A stretch of DNA of 64,000 nucleotides. It comes from Pirellulaceae bacterium. Its GTDB lineage: Bacteria; Planctomycetota; Planctomycetia; Pirellulales; Pirellulaceae. Made by a program: the position numbers and the translations under genes. Shown here piece after piece: positions 17,647-28,110 of this stretch. The stretch is from NCBI GenBank assembly GCA_028280445.1, contig JANQLU010000155.1, positions 1 through 64,000 of the forward strand, written 5' to 3'. Below the pieces are notes generated by a model, which was given only the letters and a program-made list of their open reading frames with translations, did no database searches and was not told where the DNA came from. Within the stretch, counting starts at the first letter, position 1; each line of letters opens with the position of its first letter.

Positions 17647-20600
17647 ATGTCAAAGTCGACAGAGAATTCTTCGCGGGACATGACGATCGACAAATTGATC
17701 GACCAGTTTGTCGAGCAATTGCGGGACGGTCAAAACCCGTCGATCGGTGGCTACCAGGCCAGATATCCCGAATTGGCAGATGATATCGAAGAGCTGTTTC
17801 CCATGTTGATGGAACTCGAAGATCAGAAGGAATCCGGCGAGACCAATCAAAGTCGATTGGCCATCGATGTTCCGGAACGGCTGGGAGAATATGTGATTGT
17901 CCGCGAATTGGGGCGAGGCGGCATGGGAGTTGTTTACGAAGCGTTGCATGAAACCATGCAACGACGGGTTGCACTCAAAGTGCTTCCGCGGGCGTTGACC
18001 GATCGACAACAATTTCTTGAAAGATTTATCAGGGAGGCTCGATCTGCCGGACAACTGCATCACACCAACATCGTACCCGTGTTCGAGGTCGGTGATTTCG
18101 ACGGCTACTATTTTTATTCTATGCAATATATTCACGGCCAAAACCTGGATACGGTCATCGACGAGCTGCGCCGGTTCTCCCGTTCGGAACGCAATGAAAC
18201 CGAGTTGATAAAAGAAACACGGGTCCTGGAATCAGATTCGGTCGTTAGTGCGACGGCAACGGTCTCGCTATTGAAAGGGTTTGCCAAAAAACCAAATCTG
18301 GCGATCGACGAGGCGCAAGCGAAACCTGATACAGCGGAAAAATCAGATCGACATCGACTTGATCAATCCAACATGATGGCTGCGAATCCATCTTCGGAAT
18401 GGTCCCAAGTTGGCGAGTCGACTGACAACTATTTTCATCGTGTCGCTCATGTTGGGATCCAGGTGGCCGACGCGTTGGAGTTCGCGCATGAACACGGGGT
18501 GCTGCATCGCGATATCAAACCCGGCAACTTGATTCTGGATACTGCCGGTGTTGTGTGGGTCACGGATTTTGGTTTGGCGAAAAATGATGGCGACAACCTG
18601 ACGCATACGGGAGATGTTGTCGGAACACTTCGTTACATGGCCCCCGAACGATTCGAAGGCCAGGTGGATCGCCGTAGCGATGTTTACAGTCTCGGTTTGA
18701 CGTTGTACGAACTGTGCACGCTGGAGTTTGCATTTGGCGAAAACGATCGGGCAAAATTGGTCAAACAGGTCATGGGTCAAAGCCCTGTTCCACCACGGCA
18801 TATTCGTCCGGAAATTCCAAAAGATTTAGAAACGGTGATCGTCAAGGCAACTGCGCGGGACACTATCGATCGTTATCAGTCGGCAGAAGAATTGAGCGCC
18901 GATTTGAAACGATTTTTGAAGGGAAGCCCGGTTAAAGCTCGTCGCGTATCGCTCAGTGAACGCGTTTGGCGTTGGAGCAAGCGCCATCCATCTCGCGCGG
19001 CATTAGTCGTTTGCCTGACGTTGTTGATCACAACGCTGTTGGTCGGCTCGATATTCGTAGCCTATCGCGAGAACAATCACGCCGGTGACCTCGAAGCAGA
19101 AAACCGGCGCGCTCGCGAATCGGCCCAAAAAGCCATCCGCTCCAACCGCGCCTCTCAAGCTCATTTGTTTTGGGCACACTACAACGCCGGTATGTCGCGA
19201 CGGGCGACGGGCACGCCAGGTCAGTACTACAGCACCATCGATTCATTGTCACAAGCCTATTTCACCATTGATAAATTGAAACTGAGACCCGTTGCTGCCG
19301 AGAATCGACGAGCGGCCGTACGTGCACAAGTGATCGCGGCAATGACGACGATCGATTTAAAGAAAACGCATTCCTGGCAAATTCCTGAAACGATGAGTTA
19401 CATTGTTGCTACGAATTTTCAACATCGTCGAATCGCTCAATCGCTCAAAAATGGTGATATCGAAATTCGAGAAATCGATTCCGAAAAACGAATCCACTTG
19501 CTGCAGGGATCGTCAGTCCAGGCTTGGCAATTGTTATTCAGCCCGGATGGAAAATACCTGGCTTCAGGACATGCCGCCAAGCAAATCACGTTGTGGGACG
19601 TCGAAACGGGCAAGCCAATTTGGCAGCTCAATGAAGGGTTAGGCCGCCGGCCTTTGTTTGATTTTTCGACCGATGGAAAACAACTGGTCGTTGCAACGAC
19701 AAACGGTTTTTCGATTTATCAAACGAGCGACGGCAAAAAAACACTCGACCAGGATATTGGTCAACAGCCGTACCACGTCAAGTTTATCAAGCAAAATCGA
19801 CAACTTGCGCTGATCACCGACAAAAATAAAATCGTCCGTTTCTGGTCGATCGAACAACGGCGAGACACCGCTAAATATGAATCCAAAGAGCCGATTTATG
19901 TCCTGGACTGGAACGACAAATCCAATCTGTTGGTCTTAGGCTGTGAACGGATCATTTTGACATGGCCCGATGGCAAGCTGAGCGATGAACCAGAGTCCTT
20001 TGTGGCACATGGGGCACGGGTGACTCATACTCGAATTTCGCCCGACGGCAAATTGTTGTTTTCATCGGGTTGGGACAACATGACTCGAGTGTTTGAATTG
20101 CCCAGCAAGGAGCTGTTGATGCAAATCGGCGCTCACAAGATCACGGGTTCTCCGATTTCCCACGACAATTCCCAAATCGCTTTTGTCGATCGCGAAAACA
20201 CCATCGGAATCTGGCAAATCAAAAACAATTCACCGCATCAGATGCTGTCGGTCTCGTCGATCAAGCAGCCTCAACGTGTACGTTTTCACCCGCTCGATAC
20301 GAACATCATTGGCGTGTTGGCGAGTGATCAGATTCAATTCTGGAATCACCGCACAAATCGGATAGTCAAAACCATCGATTGTGCAGGTGTCTCGGATTTC
20401 GATTTCACGGCCGATGGAAAACGCATTTTTGCCAGCTGTCATCAAGGGTTGAAAACATGGTCGACCGAACTGGACGATTCTCGAAATATCGTATTCCGCG
20501 ATGAAAAAGTGTTTACAAAAACACGATCCAAATATGTGAACGTCGATCAGAAAAATGGCGTCGTTGTTTTGCGACCGGATGGTGGTTACGCCATCGTGGT

Positions 20601-21153
20601 ATCGTTGGATGATGGTAAAGAGGTTCGAATTGGGCCACAGCGTCAGTTGGATCGAGCAAAAATAACACCTTGTGGCCGTTACGTCATTACGTCGACATGG
20701 AAAGGCCGTGACGTCATCGTATGGGATGCGAAAACTGGCGAAAAAATTAAAAACCTGGCCCCCGATTGGTCGACGGCAACTTTCGATTTGAGCCCCGACG
20801 GAAAGTACTTGGTTGCCAATTCTGTTGACGATCAACGAGTTTGGGAAATCGGGTCTTGGGAATTAAAACGCGAATCGCCGCGCCATAAACCGGATGGCAT
20901 GGTTGGTGGAACAGATTGGTCCGATGACGGCAAACTGATTGCTTCGGTTTATACGTCTTATCAGCCGCTGCTGAGGTCTGCGGACACCGGTGAAATGGTG
21001 GCTGTTCTCGATCCCAAAACTCCCTTGGCCGCTCGTCAGTTACGTTGGAGTTCCGACAGCAAGTATTTGGCCGTAGCCTCGCGCGATCAGGTCCACGTTT
21101 GGAACTTGCACGAGATCCAGCAAGAGTTGAAGAGACTGAATATGAATTGGTAA
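17647..21153 (+). CDS. Receptor-type Ser/Thr kinase with WD40 C-terminal domain
   Basis: 1168 residues. An N-terminal region (10-60, LIDQFVEQLRDGQNPSIGGYQARYP) typical of planctomycete kinases precedes a Hanks-type kinase: GRGGMG loop (89-94), K111, HRD 287-289, DFG 307-309, APE near 332. Between the hinge (about 165) and the helix before HRD there is a Ser/Thr- and charge-rich insert of roughly 80 residues (175-260) not present in ordinary kinases. One transmembrane helix (451-472) puts the C-terminal WD40 beta-propeller region (about 600-1160; e.g. LLFSPDGKYLASGHAAKQITLWDVETG) outside the cytoplasm. It is co-transcribed with the sigma gene just upstream. Confidence 0.95.
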   Translation: MSKSTENSSRDMTIDKLIDQFVEQLRDGQNPSIGGYQARYPELADDIEELFPMLMELEDQKESGETNQSRLAIDVPERLGEYVIVRELGRGGMGVVYEALHETMQRRVALKVLPRALTDRQQFLERFIREARSAGQLHHTNIVPVFEVGDFDGYYFYSMQYIHGQNLDTVIDELRRFSRSERNETELIKETRVLESDSVVSATATVSLLKGFAKKPNLAIDEAQAKPDTAEKSDRHRLDQSNMMAANPSSEWSQVGESTDNYFHRVAHVGIQVADALEFAHEHGVLHRDIKPGNLILDTAGVVWVTDFGLAKNDGDNLTHTGDVVGTLRYMAPERFEGQVDRRSDVYSLGLTLYELCTLEFAFGENDRAKLVKQVMGQSPVPPRHIRPEIPKDLETVIVKATARDTIDRYQSAEELSADLKRFLKGSPVKARRVSLSERVWRWSKRHPSRAALVVCLTLLITTLLVGSIFVAYRENNHAGDLEAENRRARESAQKAIRSNRASQAHLFWAHYNAGMSRRATGTPGQYYSTIDSLSQAYFTIDKLKLRPVAAENRRAAVRAQVIAAMTTIDLKKTHSWQIPETMSYIVATNFQHRRIAQSLKNGDIEIREIDSEKRIHLLQGSSVQAWQLLFSPDGKYLASGHAAKQITLWDVETGKPIWQLNEGLGRRPLFDFSTDGKQLVVATTNGFSIYQTSDGKKTLDQDIGQQPYHVKFIKQNRQLALITDKNKIVRFWSIEQRRDTAKYESKEPIYVLDWNDKSNLLVLGCERIILTWPDGKLSDEPESFVAHGARVTHTRISPDGKLLFSSGWDNMTRVFELPSKELLMQIGAHKITGSPISHDNSQIAFVDRENTIGIWQIKNNSPHQMLSVSSIKQPQRVRFHPLDTNIIGVLASDQIQFWNHRTNRIVKTIDCAGVSDFDFTADGKRIFASCHQGLKTWSTELDDSRNIVFRDEKVFTKTRSKYVNVDQKNGVVVLRPDGGYAIVVSLDDGKEVRIGPQRQLDRAKITPCGRYVITSTWKGRDVIVWDAKTGEKIKNLAPDWSTATFDLSPDGKYLVANSVDDQRVWEIGSWELKRESPRHKPDGMVGGTDWSDDGKLIASVYTSYQPLLRSADTGEMVAVLDPKTPLAARQLRWSSDSKYLAVASRDQVHVWNLHEIQQELKRLNMNW

Positions 21154-21215
21154 CTGTCCACGTTTTGGCGTAATGTCCAACAATGGGATGATGTGCGTGG
21201 ATTTTCTAAATGGCA

Positions 21216-21378
21216 GGGAGGGCGAGGCTCCTGCCGAGCCATGGGCATTGTGAGCGGCAAGGCGCTAGCCGCCGGTACGAAGCGCTAACGAACCGGCGGC
21301 TAGCGCCTTGCCGCTCACAATTAATCAAAACGACCTTGCTGTTCACAGGATCAGGCTCGGCGGGAGCCTCGCCCTCCC
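21216..21378. repeat. Family B palindrome, copy 3, containing a family C palindrome
   Basis: B arms lie at 21216-21240 and 21354-21378 (one G/A difference). A complete family C hairpin occupies 21250-21318 of the loop, followed by AATTAATCAA, the C outer-end sequence. Confidence 0.95.
21250..21318. repeat. Family C palindrome, copy 2 (nested in B)
   Basis: The arms begin GTGAGCGGCAAGGCGCTAGC and are 27 bases long with exact complementarity, around a loop of about 15 bases (ACGAAGCGCTAACGA). Confidence 0.95.
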
Positions 21379-21408
21379 GAGGTTGCGAATGCCAATTTGG
21401 AAAATGCA

Positions 21409-24400
21409 CTAAGGTCTTCCGTTTTTCTTCTCCAGCACCGCTTCCTCGGCAATTTTTCGCCAGGTTTCGGCGTCGTCTTTTTGAGGGAATTTGCCGGTCA
21501 GTTCGCGAAGTGCAAATAATACAGCGGCGCGATGCATGTTTTGATGACGGGCGAGTGTTCTGGTTTTCGTTTTCTCCCATGTTGCATTTTGGACAGGGTT
21601 CAACGCGCGTTGCCGAACCACGTAATCAAATCGTTGCATTTTGGGCCAGTGTTTGGCATCTGGGACGGGCTGGGTGACTGAAAAATCTTGCTTCAAATAG
21701 GTCACATCCGCACGCACGAAACCGCCACTTTGACTTTGGTAATACTGTCGTGGTAGTGGCTGGCCAGGCGATGGCATTAACCCGCGCAGCGAGTCACTGG
21801 TGTCGGTCGACGGCGCGTGACACAACAGGCAATTTTTCATGTGATTGATCGCCACCACTTCGCGGACAACCGTTTTGCCTTGCTTGTTTTTAAATGGCAT
21901 CGAAGGATCAGGGCGATCGATCAATTCGATCAACTCGGGAATCGCCTCGGTATCTTTCAAACGAACGAGCGCTTCGGCACTGTGTTGAGCGACCGGTGCC
22001 CAAGGGTAGTTGAATGCATCAACAAACACTTTTCGGTATTTGTCTTTGGGATACTTCTCTAACATCTGAACGGCTGCCGAGCGAATTTCCGGCGACAGGT
22101 CATAGATGGCACGTTTTGCCAGCGCTTCGATGGATTCTTGAGTTTTGATTTTGTCCAGATTCTTTAGCAGCTCATAACGAATCATCGGTTTGTCAGCTTG
22201 CAGCATTTGGACCAAACCCGAAACCGATTTTTTAGAATTGGTCACACTGTCATTGACTTGGCTAATTGTTTGACGGAGCGCGAAGTGACGTGCGCCACCG
22301 CCTTGATTGTTATTGCGGACGCTGGTCGAATTGCCCGATCCATTGGTTGCTACCGCGAATGTCGGCAAACTGCCAAAGAAATTGAATCGCGAAATGGCGG
22401 TTCCCAGTTCTTTCGAGATTTTATCAAGTGCCAGGGTATCATCTTTGTTGAGTCGACACTCGTGGCCCATGACAAACGGCATTCCATTGAGGTCGTGCCG
22501 TTGAGGGAGAATTGTTTTCAAAGGCTCTTCTGTTGGTTTTGCATTTCCGTGATCGGAGATGAAATTAATGCCGCCACGGCCGATGGTCATTTTTTTTCCG
22601 GAGAGATTTTTGGCCCGCGACTGGTTGGCAATTTTGGTGTACCGGGCGATCGCTTCACGGATTTGTGGGTCGGTGAATCCGCGAACTTCACCGACATGGT
22701 TGTAGAGCGCCGTGGTCAATTGATCTTCGTCCAATCGTTGCAGCAACGGCTCGACCCGAAATTTTTCGAGACCCTGATTGGCCGGTTGGTTGCCCAGCAT
22801 ATCTCCAAACGGTTGGGAATTGGCGAACTGCTGGAACATATCAAAGACGTTGGGTTGGCGGGCGTCCGATTTTTTTTGCGGATCGACCGTGCGTCCCCGA
22901 CGATTATTTCGTTTTTTTGAATTGTGGTTTTGTTCTTTCGCCAAATGATTCAACAGTTTTTCGGTCGATTGCGCGACCGACTGAACGACTTGAGCCTCAC
23001 TCGATGTTCCCAGTTTCTTTATAATTTGTGTTGCCGGGAATTGAATGGAACTGGTCACGCCAGACGCATTGACGTTGACGCTGATCATCGGCATTTGGTT
23101 GCGGACATTGGCCTCTTTTCTGATTTGACGATGCGTATACTGGAGCCAGTTTTCAAATCTTTGGCGGGCGTTAACTAAATCTCCAATATCGAGCGATTTA
23201 AATTTTCGCGATTTAATGATTTTCACCGCGCGTTTGTAGGCGGTTTCCAGCTGTTCGGGTTTATCGAACGTCGTAAATTCAGAATCGACGCAAATCGCCC
23301 CTCGAACAGGATCTTTCAAATAAGGCTGAACCGCTTTTAATTTCGGTCCGACTGCTGAACAAATATTTTGCAAGACAAACGGTGCATTGTCGTGAGTAAT
23401 AAACTGGTCGAGGACTTCGCCATTGAACTCGATGTGTCCAAAACCGTTGTCGTCAAACCGCATCGAGAGCACCCAATCTGTTTTTTTCCCGGATTTGGAA
23501 ACGACACTGGTTTGCTCCGTGTATTGCCGCCATTTTGTTTTGGTTTTTTTGTTTTGCGGTTCGACTTCGACCGATCCACTTTTTACATAAACGCGGCTGT
23601 CACCGTTGGGTGTCACCGAGACTTCGAATTCCGTTCCCAAATCGACAACATGGCTTCCAGGCGTCTTGATGGAAAACCCTTTGCCATTGCTACCAACGTT
23701 GGCAGATAAAAAGCCTTGCTCCAGATGTACGGTTTCGGCGTCCAGAAACTGAAAACGCGCGGGGCCGACAATCTGTACTTTGACTCCTTTGGGAGTTTCA
23801 ACTTGGACATTGCCAGATCTCAACGAAAGTTTCTGACGCAAGTCGCCGGTATGATCGCTCGACCAGGTGGCGTTGGAGGCGTCAACAATCGATGCAAATT
23901 TTGGGGCTTGCTGCGGTACAACTTGATTGGGGGCAGGCGTTTTAGGTTGGTTGTTTTCAACCTGCCTGTTTTTGGGTGTTATGCTGTCTTTAGGCAACTT
24001 GACAACAATGGGCTCTTTTTTGAAATCGGGAATCTGTTTCGGAGTTTGTTGTGGTGTTTTTTTATTTTGATTTTTGACGGCGTTGTCTTTGCGATCTTTG
24101 GAAAGATCGTTTTGAGCAATTTGATGTTTGGGAGAGTTTTGTTTGAGATCTTGATCAGCCCCATTTTTTTTCGGAGGTGTTTTTTGCTCAGAGATTGGGC
24201 GATCCGGGGTCGATTGATTGGGTTGCAGCACGAATCCAATGGTCAGTCCGATTCCGAACAAGGCGATGGCGGCAGCGATTGCGATCACCATTCGGTTTCG
24301 TTTCGATCTTCGTGAAACATATCTGGTCTTGTTCAGCGTGGCGATTGGCCGGTTGGATGGCTGCGTTTCTAACGATGAATCAACAGCCGCCTGGATACGG

Positions 24401-24801
24401 TGGCCGTTTATTTTTTTTGGCTCCGTGGCAAGTTGTTTGAGAGCCGGCTTGCCATTGGGTTTTTCAGATTTTTGTTTTTCGCCGTGATCGCCCGTGGTTG
24501 GCAGATTGAGTTTGGCCAGGACTTTGTTTGTAAAAATGTCCGCCCCATGTTCCGTTCGCGGAAGCATGTTGAGCATGGCATCCATGGAAAGATCATCGAT
24601 CGCGACATCATTAATCGACGATTTTTTTTGAGCGGCTTCCGGATCGATAATATGATCAGTGCGTGTCTCTTGATCGGCGTTCGAATTGGATTCGTCGGCA
24701 GGCGAACTGGTGGAATGGTATTCCGGTTGGCGCCGGCGTTCAACAAAGCGAGCCCATGATAGATTGTTTTGACCGGGTTTTTGGGAATCGTCGCGTTTCA
24801 T
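21409..24801 (-). CDS. Membrane FecR-domain/HEAT-repeat protein with CxxCH haem motif
   Basis: 1130 residues. A cytoplasmic N-terminus of about 168 residues is followed by one transmembrane helix (169-191), a Lys/Gln/Pro-rich linker (200-300), a FecR-like beta domain (about 325-415, KTPGSHVVDLGTEFEVSV), a long unassigned region, HEAT repeats (860-965), and a C-terminal segment with CLLCH (991-995), a c-type haem attachment motif. It begins one base after the stop of an ECF sigma gene, which places it as the membrane partner or anti-sigma-like regulator of that factor (inference from FecI/FecR pairs). The middle region 420-860 matches nothing I recognise. Haem attachment would require the C-terminus to be periplasmic, which fits the topology. 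Confidence 0.85.
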   Translation of the reverse strand: MKRDDSQKPGQNNLSWARFVERRRQPEYHSTSSPADESNSNADQETRTDHIIDPEAAQKKSSINDVAIDDLSMDAMLNMLPRTEHGADIFTNKVLAKLNLPTTGDHGEKQKSEKPNGKPALKQLATEPKKINGHRIQAAVDSSLETQPSNRPIATLNKTRYVSRRSKRNRMVIAIAAAIALFGIGLTIGFVLQPNQSTPDRPISEQKTPPKKNGADQDLKQNSPKHQIAQNDLSKDRKDNAVKNQNKKTPQQTPKQIPDFKKEPIVVKLPKDSITPKNRQVENNQPKTPAPNQVVPQQAPKFASIVDASNATWSSDHTGDLRQKLSLRSGNVQVETPKGVKVQIVGPARFQFLDAETVHLEQGFLSANVGSNGKGFSIKTPGSHVVDLGTEFEVSVTPNGDSRVYVKSGSVEVEPQNKKTKTKWRQYTEQTSVVSKSGKKTDWVLSMRFDDNGFGHIEFNGEVLDQFITHDNAPFVLQNICSAVGPKLKAVQPYLKDPVRGAICVDSEFTTFDKPEQLETAYKRAVKIIKSRKFKSLDIGDLVNARQRFENWLQYTHRQIRKEANVRNQMPMISVNVNASGVTSSIQFPATQIIKKLGTSSEAQVVQSVAQSTEKLLNHLAKEQNHNSKKRNNRRGRTVDPQKKSDARQPNVFDMFQQFANSQPFGDMLGNQPANQGLEKFRVEPLLQRLDEDQLTTALYNHVGEVRGFTDPQIREAIARYTKIANQSRAKNLSGKKMTIGRGGINFISDHGNAKPTEEPLKTILPQRHDLNGMPFVMGHECRLNKDDTLALDKISKELGTAISRFNFFGSLPTFAVATNGSGNSTSVRNNNQGGGARHFALRQTISQVNDSVTNSKKSVSGLVQMLQADKPMIRYELLKNLDKIKTQESIEALAKRAIYDLSPEIRSAAVQMLEKYPKDKYRKVFVDAFNYPWAPVAQHSAEALVRLKDTEAIPELIELIDRPDPSMPFKNKQGKTVVREVVAINHMKNCLLCHAPSTDTSDSLRGLMPSPGQPLPRQYYQSQSGGFVRADVTYLKQDFSVTQPVPDAKHWPKMQRFDYVVRQRALNPVQNATWEKTKTRTLARHQNMHRAAVLFALRELTGKFPQKDDAETWRKIAEEAVLEKKNGRP

Positions 24802-24802
24802 T

Positions 24803-25525
24803 TTACGACTCTCCGTTTTTTTGTTTGAGAGCAGATTGGATGCATTTTTGAAGAGTGGCGCGAATTCGCATTAGCTTCATACGAATAGTGCCACTTTTCT
24901 GCCCAGTGTCACGGCCAATTTCATCCGAAGTTTGACCTTGATAGTAATAGGCGTTGACTAGTTGACGAGACGGTTCGGGTAGGCGATTCAAACATCCTTG
25001 CAACGCTTGATGGGTATGCGCGGTTTGTTCTAAATCATCATTTTCAATTCGATGAACCTGTCGATGTGCGATTTCCATTTCGATGTACTGCTGGTTGCGT
25101 TTTCGCCAACGCATTTGGTTTCGTAAATGGCTGAGCGCTTTGAATCGTGCAATCCCCAGCAGCCAAGTCAGAAATTTCGAAGCGTTTTTGTATTTGTCTA
25201 AATCGCGAAACGCAACGACGAACACTTCCTGGGCGAGATCATCAACGGTTTCCGAACAATTGATATAACGGGCCAAAAACATTCGCACCGACGCCTGGTG
25301 ATCACGGATCAATTGATCGATCGCGGTTGCTGAACCAGAGCGGGCATGTCGAATCAATGCGGCTTGAACGGGGTCATTCACATTAGCAATTTCCGCCGTT
25401 ACCAATACCTCGGGAGGAGGAGTGAGAGGGTAATCAGCAGTGAGTTTTTTAGGGATTGCTGCCATAATTCTGTGAGTTCCCGTTCCACCGCACATGTCAC
25501 GGACATTTCGTGCGTTTTTTATCAT
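24803..25525 (-). CDS. ECF-type RNA polymerase sigma factor
   Basis: 240 residues (220 if it starts at ATG 25465). Region 2: ETVDDLAQEVFVVAFRDLDKYKNASKFLTWLLGIARFKALSHLR. Region 4: RLPEPSRQLVNAYYYQGQTSDEIGRDTGQKSGTIRMKLMRIRATL. It is coupled to the FecR/HEAT membrane protein downstream and divergent from the DUF1592/DUF1552 pair, whose promoter region it shares. The likely role is transcription control of this envelope gene set. Confidence 0.92.
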   Translation of the reverse strand: MIKNARNVRDMCGGTGTHRIMAAIPKKLTADYPLTPPPEVLVTAEIANVNDPVQAALIRHARSGSATAIDQLIRDHQASVRMFLARYINCSETVDDLAQEVFVVAFRDLDKYKNASKFLTWLLGIARFKALSHLRNQMRWRKRNQQYIEMEIAHRQVHRIENDDLEQTAHTHQALQGCLNRLPEPSRQLVNAYYYQGQTSDEIGRDTGQKSGTIRMKLMRIRATLQKCIQSALKQKNGES

Positions 25526-25668
25526 AACCTTTCAAAACAGCCAAAAAACGCCTGAATTATCGAAGAATTACCGACTTTGCCGCTTTCTGGTTTTTAACCC
25601 GCGGATTTTCGGTCAATAAATCCCCGGTGACGCGCATTTGTTAGGTGAACGCGACCAGGGGGAAATTT

Positions 25669-28110
25669 GTGGTTTCAATTCGTTATTTTGCTGTCTTGAT
25701 GTTGCTGGTCGTCGGTGTCGACCAGGGATTTGGGCAAACACGCCATCAGAAAACAACATCTCTCAAATTCGACCAATTTTTGGAAACTCACTGCCTGGAT
25801 TGCCACTCCGGGAAAGATGGCGAAGGCGGAATTGATCTCGATCAATTTTCGACGGATCTCAACAGCCTGCAGAAAACGGAATTTGCAACTCGCGTTTTAG
25901 AACAGTTAGAAGCGGAATTGATGCCGCCCAGGGACAGCTCTGAACTCAAACGATCCGAGCGGGCCGAAGTGATTCGCGCGCTCCGCTCCCTGGTCATCAA
26001 GTCACCGTTTGGGACGGCGTACCGAAAACGGATGCAATTGCCGGCGTTCGGAAATTACATCGATCACGATTTGCTGTTTGGTGGAACGATCAAACAACCG
26101 GGGTTTACCTATTCGCGAATCTGGCGAATCAGTCCTTACATTTTTGAAAGCCGTCGACGTGCGGGAAAGATCAAGGGTTTGCAAAACCCTTACTCGTTTT
26201 CAACACACCCCAACGGGATTCGCGATTACGCGACGGTCAACCATGTTGATTCCAGTGTGATTGCCACGATCGTCATGAACGCGGGTAACGAGTTCGAGTA
26301 TCTTGTCGAGCAAGCGAAAAAAGAACAAAAAAATTCTTCGCCCAAAAAACGAAGGCGCAAAAATCCGTTCGCGCCCTTTGTCAACAACTCCGGCGCGATT
26401 ACCGACGCCGACATGGTATCGGTCGTTCAGTCAACATTGAACCGAATACTGGCCCGAGCACCGAAAGCAGCGGAGCGTGATCGATATGTGGCGCTGTTGA
26501 AGCAAAACATCGAAACGACGAAACAGCCGCTGCAAAGTTTGCGTTCGGTATTTATTTCGATGTATGTCAGTTCCGAATCGATCTATCGATTTGAATTGGG
26601 CAGCGGCCAAACCGATCAATGGGGCCGACAACGGCTCGAAGGTCGAGAATTGGCCGAAGCGTTATCCTACGCGTTATTCGACAACAGCCCGTTTCAAGGC
26701 GGTCGAACAAATGCATCGATGATTGCCAAAGCGCTGGACGAAGGAAAACTCGAAACGCGAGAGCAAATTCGTCAGCTGTTGACTCGCATTCTCGAGCAGG
26801 AAAAATTTCCGCCGGGCCGTGGCGAATCGACGCCTCGATTGATGCGATTTTTCCGCGAGTTTTTTGGCTACCATCGGGCGGCAGATGTCTTCAAAGACAA
26901 TCAACGCGTCAATGAACACGGGATTTACCACGACCCCCGTCAACTCATCAAGGATGCAGACAATCTCATCAAAAGCATCCTGCGCGAAGATAAAAATGTT
27001 TTTCAACGATTGTTGATCACCAATGAAGCCTACGTTTTTCATGACGGTGACAACACTGCGGCAGATCGTCGTCACGCTGCTAACATCAAAGCGCTATCAG
27101 AACTGAACGACGAGTGGGCCCGCAAAACTACAGAAAAACGCATCAACGGAATTCGCAAAAAACCAAAATACAAAGCCAATCCGAAATTGATGGAACGTAC
27201 GATTGCGCGAATCAAGGCCGAAGAAAACACGTTGGTCGAAAAGGAACGCAAACGTTTGGAGAAACTCATCAAAGCGGGACCAGCGATGAAGCCTGTTCGC
27301 AGTCGCAATCGTCGCTATGCCAGTGCTTACAACATCAACATGCGGACCTGGAAATGGCCGAAAGTTCAGCCGTTTGAACTCCCTCGCGAACAACGCGCTG
27401 GAATTTTGACTCATCCCGCATGGTTAGCGGCCTACTCAACCAATGACGACAATGATCCCGTGCATCGCGGCATCTGGGTTTACGAAAAACTTCTGGCAGG
27501 TGTGGTTGCCAATGTTCCTCCAGACGTGGACGCACGGATTCCGGAAGACGCCAAGAAAACACTGCACGAACGTTTACAAGTGGTTCAACAACAAAGCTGT
27601 TGGAAATGTCATTACAAAATAAACCCGCTCGGCGAGTCGTTCGAAATGTTTGACGATTTTGGGCGGTTTCGTACGCATTATTATTTCGACGAAAGTGCGA
27701 ATCTGTTGACGCAAACACACCGCGCCGTCACGGATGAAGACGGAAAAATTGGATTCCGTTCACTGGCCCGTGACCAGAAAGTTACAGAAGGTGTTTACTC
27801 CAAACGGCCGATCAAGGTCCAAAGCGACTTTGACGCATTGGGTATTCCGGGATTGACCGGAAAATTCGACAACGCCGTGGATATGATTCACAAAATTGCC
27901 AAAACAGATCGTGCCCGGCAATCCATCATCCGGCATCTGTTTCGATATTTGCTGGGACGCAATGAAATGTTGAGCGACTCGCAATCACTCATTGCTGCCG
28001 ATCGGGCTTATGTCGACAGTGGTGGAAGTTTCAAAGCGGTTGTTATTTCCATCCTGACTTCAGATTCATTTCTTTATCGCCGCCCCAAACCAGGAACGAA
28101 CAAAAAATGA
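25669..28110 (+). CDS. Exported DUF1592/DUF1588/DUF1585-type haem protein
   Basis: About 813 residues. A signal peptide (IRYFAVLMLLVVGVDQGFG) precedes a first haem motif CLDCH (residues 42-46) in the planctomycete cytochrome-like N-terminal domain. The DUF1592 region follows (SLRSVFISMYVSSESIYRFE..LEGRELAEALSYALFDNSP). DUF1588 contains a second haem motif CWKCH (about 644-648, CWKCHYKINPLGESFEMFDDFGRFR), and DUF1585 ends the chain. I chose GTG 25669 because AGGGGGAA lies just upstream; GTG 25645 adds eight residues without a site. It overlaps the DUF1552 gene by four bases (ATGA). These pairs are abundant in planctomycetes; no biochemical role is established. Confidence 0.93.
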   Translation: MVSIRYFAVLMLLVVGVDQGFGQTRHQKTTSLKFDQFLETHCLDCHSGKDGEGGIDLDQFSTDLNSLQKTEFATRVLEQLEAELMPPRDSSELKRSERAEVIRALRSLVIKSPFGTAYRKRMQLPAFGNYIDHDLLFGGTIKQPGFTYSRIWRISPYIFESRRRAGKIKGLQNPYSFSTHPNGIRDYATVNHVDSSVIATIVMNAGNEFEYLVEQAKKEQKNSSPKKRRRKNPFAPFVNNSGAITDADMVSVVQSTLNRILARAPKAAERDRYVALLKQNIETTKQPLQSLRSVFISMYVSSESIYRFELGSGQTDQWGRQRLEGRELAEALSYALFDNSPFQGGRTNASMIAKALDEGKLETREQIRQLLTRILEQEKFPPGRGESTPRLMRFFREFFGYHRAADVFKDNQRVNEHGIYHDPRQLIKDADNLIKSILREDKNVFQRLLITNEAYVFHDGDNTAADRRHAANIKALSELNDEWARKTTEKRINGIRKKPKYKANPKLMERTIARIKAEENTLVEKERKRLEKLIKAGPAMKPVRSRNRRYASAYNINMRTWKWPKVQPFELPREQRAGILTHPAWLAAYSTNDDNDPVHRGIWVYEKLLAGVVANVPPDVDARIPEDAKKTLHERLQVVQQQSCWKCHYKINPLGESFEMFDDFGRFRTHYYFDESANLLTQTHRAVTDEDGKIGFRSLARDQKVTEGVYSKRPIKVQSDFDALGIPGLTGKFDNAVDMIHKIAKTDRARQSIIRHLFRYLLGRNEMLSDSQSLIAADRAYVDSGGSFKAVVISILTSDSFLYRRPKPGTNKK

